Position numbers and translations under genes: made by a program. A stretch of DNA of 49,286 nucleotides from Laetiporus sulphureus 93-53 (lineage: Eukaryota > Basidiomycota > Agaricomycetes > Polyporales > Laetiporaceae): NCBI RefSeq assembly GCF_001632365.1, contig NW_024468551.1, positions 281,927 to 331,212 of the forward strand. Reading direction: 5' to 3'. Below the pieces are notes generated by a model, which had not been told where the DNA came from, searched no databases, and worked only from the letters and a program-made list of their open reading frames with translations. Below, piece by piece: positions 44,633 to 49,286 of this stretch. Every line of letters starts with the position of its first letter. Position 1 is the stretch's first letter.

Positions 44633-46264
44633 ATGTCCTCATCAAGCGCCCAACAAGCAACTGCTACTGACGTCGAGATGGAGGCCGCCACTGTAGAGCG
44701 AGCCCCCCCGGGGGAGTCTCCTTTGGCCAGTGAAAGTAATGTTGAACTGTTACCTGCCTCAGCCCCGTCGGGAACTGCGTTCCTGATGGACTTACTCACC
44801 GACCTGGAGCACATCCTCCAACGGCCCTTACGCATGGTCACCTTGGCCAGAGACCCAATTATCACGGAGGATCTCAGCGAGGGCATCATCGACATCGTCG
44901 ATACCCTTGCAAACTCCTTCGCGGACGTCCAGAATAGACTCCTCAACAACGAGGAAGTCATGCATTCGAACGTCGGCAAAGCGGCATCCGCCATTTTCGC
45001 CACCATCATCCGACAGTGCGCTGGAGACATGGACCCCCTTGGGGCGTCCACGCATACTAACCCTGCGCCTGAGCACATACAGACCGCCATTGCGAAGGGC
45101 ATCGAGGCGGGCGTCCGCGCGGTGACCGTCACCATTGATGCGCGCCTATCTGCCATCGAAGCCACTTTGGCCCGATCCCGTCCGCTGCCGACACCACCGG
45201 GTCCCCCCGCGGGTCTGCGCAAACAAACTGCAAAGTCCTTCTCCGACGCCGCCCGAGCCGCACGCGGGGACAACACGTCCGCCGAGCCAGCCACAAAGAA
45301 GGCGGCCGCCAAGGCGCCACCACCGCCACCGCCACCGACCGACAAAACCTATCACACTTTGCTCACTCCAGAGCAGGTAACCCGCATTCGCGCAACCGCC
45401 CCTGCCATCTGGTATCAGCGCATCACCCAGCGAATCCAGGAAGTGGAAGCCTGGTCGAAGGTAACTTTTCATGGCATGCGCCTTGCCCCAAACAAGGTGC
45501 TCCTAACCTTCTCTCATGACTCTCCGGATACGCTTATCCGAGATGCTCTGCAGGCCATCCGCGTCATCCTCGATCTTGAGCCCCACGCTGCCTCTCCGGC
45601 CCCAGCGGGCGCACGCACCGTCGCGCTGCCCCAGGGTTTTCGTCCCGTTCTGCCCACTGTAAAGCTTTTCGTTCCGGCGTGCCCGAGGCGCCACCCCGTG
45701 AGCGGCGCTCTGCTCACCGGGGAGGAAATCATGACCGAGCTCCGTACCAATCCCGTTTTCGCGGATGTATACTTCAACGGCATACCTGCCTTCACCACCT
45801 TTGCGGGGCCGGAGGACACGCGGGAGCGCGCGCCCCTTATTTTCTCCATCGAAGACCCCAAGAGGGACTTCTGTTCACGTTTCCTGATTGGCCGTGACAA
45901 CCGCGGCGAGCCCTCCATGTCCGTTCAGTTCATGGGAGCTCAGCTCCTTGTAAAGCGCTCCAAGGACAAACCTGTCCTGCGCCAATGCACACGCTGCTGG
46001 GCTCTGACCCACACCGAGCGTTTCTGCAAGCGTAAACTGCCCCTCTGCCGCTTCTGCGGCAAGGACACCCATACCACCAATCAGCACCGTGCTGCGTGCA
46101 GTGCCTGTGCTCTTGAGAATAACCCTGCGACTGTCCCGTGTCTGTCCGCCCACTTCTTCTGCCGCGTCTGTGGAATACATGGCGAGCACCACGCTGCCGA
46201 CCCCTCTTGCACCGCACGCGCACAGTACCGCATTCCTTCGCTGCCCACTATCGCTGCATCATGA
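44633..46264 (+). CDS. LINE ORF1, gag-like nucleic-acid-binding protein
   Basis: 543 aa from the ATG at 44,633, which has a good ACCACC context; an upstream in-frame extension to 44,564 is less likely. The N-terminal half is acidic and helical (LLTDLEHILQRPLRMV), and a proline-rich linker (APPPPPPPTDKTYHTLL) lies near residue 225-240. The C-terminal third has cysteine-rich zinc knuckles: CTRCWALTHTERFC (CX2CX4HX4C) near residues 452-465, then CRFCGKDTH and CRVCGIHGEHH. Such proteins coat the element RNA and assist target-primed reverse transcription. Its stop overlaps the ORF2 start as ATGA. Confidence 0.9.
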   Translation: MSSSSAQQATATDVEMEAATVERAPPGESPLASESNVELLPASAPSGTAFLMDLLTDLEHILQRPLRMVTLARDPIITEDLSEGIIDIVDTLANSFADVQNRLLNNEEVMHSNVGKAASAIFATIIRQCAGDMDPLGASTHTNPAPEHIQTAIAKGIEAGVRAVTVTIDARLSAIEATLARSRPLPTPPGPPAGLRKQTAKSFSDAARAARGDNTSAEPATKKAAAKAPPPPPPPTDKTYHTLLTPEQVTRIRATAPAIWYQRITQRIQEVEAWSKVTFHGMRLAPNKVLLTFSHDSPDTLIRDALQAIRVILDLEPHAASPAPAGARTVALPQGFRPVLPTVKLFVPACPRRHPVSGALLTGEEIMTELRTNPVFADVYFNGIPAFTTFAGPEDTRERAPLIFSIEDPKRDFCSRFLIGRDNRGEPSMSVQFMGAQLLVKRSKDKPVLRQCTRCWALTHTERFCKRKLPLCRFCGKDTHTTNQHRAACSACALENNPATVPCLSAHFFCRVCGIHGEHHAADPSCTARAQYRIPSLPTIAAS

Positions 46265-49200
46265 ATCTTACAACCGCACAACTGAATGTAGCCCGTTCGA
46301 ATCCGCGGCTCCATGGCCTCCTAGCCAATTCTTCGTTTGATTTATATTTTATCCAAGAGCCGTGGTGAGGACGCATCAGTTCTGACACCCCGCACGGGGC
46401 GGAAGCCGGTGCCCCTGTTTTCGGCACTGTCAATGCAGCTCCCTTCAATCTTGTTACTTTCCATCTCCCTCATTCCAATCCAACACCCAGGCCGCGCGTC
46501 AGCTGCCTGGTGAGGAAACACCTTTTTGACTCCTTTCATATCACGCTCCGTTCTGATCTTTCTTCTCACCCGGACCTCCTTGTATTATCTTTCATGTCTC
46601 GTGCGCGGCATGGTGACCAATTCTTGGTCGTTAATGTCTACAACGACGTGCCCACGGCTGGCCAGTCGGGCCTCCGGCACCTCCTATCTTCTTCATTCCC
46701 ACCTGACGTCCCGCTCCTGCTATGTGGGGACTTTAATATGCACCACCCCCTATGGTCATGGGAGCATCGCGCCTTCCATACCGCTACCAAAGGGGTGGAC
46801 GACTTGGTCCAATGGACTGTCGACCGTCGCCTGCATTTGCTCACCGAACCGCATCTCCTCATGCATACCGTCGGAGGAAATCCATCCACGGGTGCTATCA
46901 TCGACCTGGTATGGGCCTCAAGCAGCCCCCGTTTCGCTCTCTCACAGTATGTGGTCGAGGACTCCCCTTGGGCCTCCGACCATTCACTCATCACCTATAC
47001 TATTTGCACTGAGGCCACTCCCGCGGAAGTTGACCTTGGCTTCCGCATGGATCCGTCCCTGCGAGACGAGTGGCTTGACGCCCTCGCCATCGCCCTCCTA
47101 ACCAACCCTCCTCCTCCTAGCTACTCATCCACCCGTGACCTCGATCAGGGTGCCGCGGCAATCTTACGAGCCATCGCTGCTGCCAATATCACCACCTTTC
47201 CGTCACGCACTCGCACCCACCGGCCATCACAACTATGGTGGAACGATGGCTGCGACTTTGCCAGACGGCGAGTCCAAGACGCCACCAGCGCCACGGAGCG
47301 TAGAAACACAAAGCGCGACCTCCAGCAAGTCATCCGCACGGCACGCAAGGAGTGGGCCATCGCGGCAGCCTCCAAACTACAACACACCAATCCCTGGTGC
47401 CTTTTCTCGTGGACAAAGGGGCAACGCACCCCGGCGCCGTCCATCATTCACGCTCGAAATGAGTCGTTCAGCCTGCCTGACGACATCGGGCAGGTGCTCA
47501 CAGAGCACTATTTTCCTCCCTCTCCGTCTCTTCCCCCCTTGCACCCGATCGTATCTCCTCCGTACCCATTGCCGCGGACGCCCCACCCCCTCCTCGAGAG
47601 TGAGGTGTCCGCGGCACTGTCTTCTACTTCCCTCCAGTCAGCTCCGGGCCCCTCCGGAACTTCCTGGCGGCTTGTTCGGTGGATCTGGCAGTTCACAGCA
47701 CGTCACGCTCTTTATGATTTCCTAGCCGCATCCCTTTCGTTCGGACACCTTCCTTCTTCTCTAAAAGTTGCAGCGCTCGTGTTCATTCCCAAACCGGGTA
47801 AGCCAGACTACACGGCACCCAGCGCGTACCATCCCATAGCCCTGCTCGAAGTCCTGAGCAAGCTTTTGGAAAAAGTGGTGGCTACACGCCTTAACTGGCA
47901 GATCGGCGCCCTGAACCTCATCCCGGGCACCCAATTTGGGGGCCGATCGCAGCACTCTTGCATCGATGCGGGCATGCATCTGACCCACACCGTTCGCACC
48001 GCTTGGGCGAACAGTTTTTCTGCTTCACTTCTCTGCATGGACATCGAGGGATACTATAATAACATCCGCCACGATGTCCTACATTCTGTACTTCTCTCAC
48101 TTGGGTTCCCCACCAACGAAGTACGGTGGATCCTGTCGTTCCTTGCTGACCGCTCCGTCTCACCCAAACTACAAGGGGAGCTCGGTTCCTCCTATCCCGT
48201 CGCCGCTCTCGGCATCTCCCAGGGCTCGCCCCTGTCGCCTGTTTTATCCACCATATACTCTTCTCCCCTCTATCGCGCACTTGATCCCTTCCTCCACCCG
48301 CAGCAGACTGTTGCAGGTTACGTCGACGATTTCACGCTCCTTATAATTTCTCCCTCGCTCAGACAGAATGTCACACTCATGCGGGACACCCTTCCCACCA
48401 TCGCTCGCTCTCTGGGCATGCTGGGCCTCACCGTCGGCATGCCCAAAACTGAGCTCATTCACTTCTGTTCCTTGGCCGCTGGCCTATCCTCTAACCCACC
48501 CTTACTCTTTCAGTGGGATGGCCGCCAAGAGCGCCTGGAGCCGAAGCCCTACCTCAGGTGGCTCGGCCTCTGGCTTGACCGCACCCTATCGTTTGAGCAT
48601 CACATTCGCGTCATGGCAGCGCGCGCCCAATCCCGGGTCATCGCTTTGCACCAACTCGCGAACACCCAGCGAGGCATTTCGGTCGCCCAAGCCTGTCTTC
48701 TCTACCTCTCTACCGTTTTGCCCGTGCTCACCTTTGGCAGCCCCATCTGGTACAATCCCCGCACACGGCGCACCCTCTTCTACCCGCTCGAACGCGTCCA
48801 AACCATGGCGCTGCGGTGGTTCCTCGGAGCGTGGAAATCCACTCCGCAGGTCGCCCTGAACCTAATTGCCAGCGTGCTCCCAATGAAGCAGCAGCTGCAA
48901 TGCCTATCGAACCTCACGGCCGTGCGACTACTCACCCTTCCTCGGCACCACCCTGTCACCGCCTGCATGAGCGACCAGGCCCACCTATACCCGCCCCAAT
49001 TCACCCTCCTCAACCCATCCATACACCATCGCTGTGCGGAGCACACCCCAGTCACTGCACTGGAGAAAGAAATACCATGCGACTCCATGCGCACTGATCC
49101 TTTCCTCCAGCTGCCATGGGAGGCGCAGCACCCATGGGGCACGCGAATAGTCTCACTCATTCCTGCTCCCACCAAGGAAGCGTCCACTCATCATGTAGAA

Positions 49201-49286
49201 TCTGTTCTTAACCCGCTTTTGTCCGCTCACTTTTCTGACCCCACAGCCCTCTGGGTGTTCACCGATGGCTCCCAAACCGATCACCC
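46261..49286 (+). CDS. LINE ORF2: endonuclease, reverse transcriptase, RNase H (partial, one internal stop)
   Basis: The frame starts with MNLTTAQLNVARSN and stays open to the window edge except for TGA at 46,366-46,368 (codon 36), directly after the endonuclease motif IQEPW. Endonuclease marks are VNVYNDVP, LLLCGDFNMHHPLW and the SDHSLITY motif. RT marks are VFIPKPGKPDY, MDIEGYYNNIRHDV, GISQGSPLSPVLS and the catalytic GYVDDF near codon 687. RNase H begins with VFTDGSQTD at the very end. The lone nonsense codon in an otherwise intact frame suggests a recently inactivated copy, or less likely an internal start downstream. Confidence 0.9.

Larger units (their letters stand above)
44434..49286 (+). 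mobile_element. Non-LTR retrotransposon (LINE, Tad1/R1-like with RNase H), 3' truncated by window edge
   Basis: The element has two overlapping ORFs: a gag-like ORF1 with zinc knuckles, and an ORF2 with apurinic-type endonuclease, reverse transcriptase and the start of an RNase H domain. The third-position C bias contrasts with the AT-rich flank, as expected for an inserted element. The left limit is estimated from the composition change. It probably inserted just downstream of the unknown gene ending at 44,097. Confidence 0.85.

Noticed and set aside
44434..45345. 303-codon minus-strand ORF
   Set aside because: Antisense shadow of LINE ORF1 with glycine/alanine/serine-rich composition and no motifs.
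46366..46368. TGA read as selenocysteine
   Set aside because: LINE endonucleases do not use selenocysteine, the position is not catalytic, and dikaryotic fungi generally lack the pathway.
1..49286. tRNA, rRNA or biosynthetic gene cluster
   Set aside because: No tRNA-like cloverleaf or rRNA strings were noticed. The single P450 has housekeeping neighbours and no synthase or transporter, so a metabolite cluster is not supported.

Overview
The window reads as nuclear DNA of a filamentous fungus, most likely an agaricomycete (mushroom-forming basidiomycete). Genes are split by many short introns of about 50-60 nt with GT/GC...AG ends. Several families are typical of that class: DUF6534 membrane proteins, TPR/F-box/LRR and F-box/propeller proteins, a CYP64-like P450, and a Tad1/R1-like LINE with RNase H. 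No rRNA, tRNA or CRISPR was seen. All gene models below were spliced by eye. Where I give an exon count and protein length, the exon lengths sum to a multiple of three.

Layout. Positions 1-11,600 are a young segmental-duplication cluster of DUF6534 genes. It holds three apparently complete copies (A 2743-4560, B 6234-8061, C 8856-10771), each preceded by a shared upstream unit. A roughly 260-280 bp unit carrying promoter, exon 1, intron 1 and the start of exon 2 is itself reiterated in nested tandem arrays. A near-identical 319 bp piece lies inverted at 1161-1479. Positions 11,600-13,094 have no secure gene. Then come msrA (13,095-13,952, +), a TPR/F-box/LRR protein (14,429-16,873, -), a gene-poor 2.9 kb, a secreted histidine acid phosphatase (19,732-21,578, -) and a gene-poor stretch with one broken coding remnant.

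From 24.5 to 37.6 kb the DNA is gene-dense and conserved: a 13-exon P450 with two GC-AG introns (+), a WRAP53/TCAB1-type WD40 protein (-) meeting it tail to tail, an F-box/propeller protein (+), the complex III hinge subunit QCR6 (+) and the autophagy E1 enzyme ATG7 (-). These are housekeeping or accessory genes with no shared operon-like logic.

From 37.6 to 44.4 kb the sequence becomes AT-rich. It contains a divergently arranged pair of unrecognised, apparently frame-disrupted coding regions. The window ends inside a GC-richer LINE (ORF1 44,633-46,264; ORF2 46,261 to beyond the edge). Its ORF2 is open throughout except for one early in-frame TGA.
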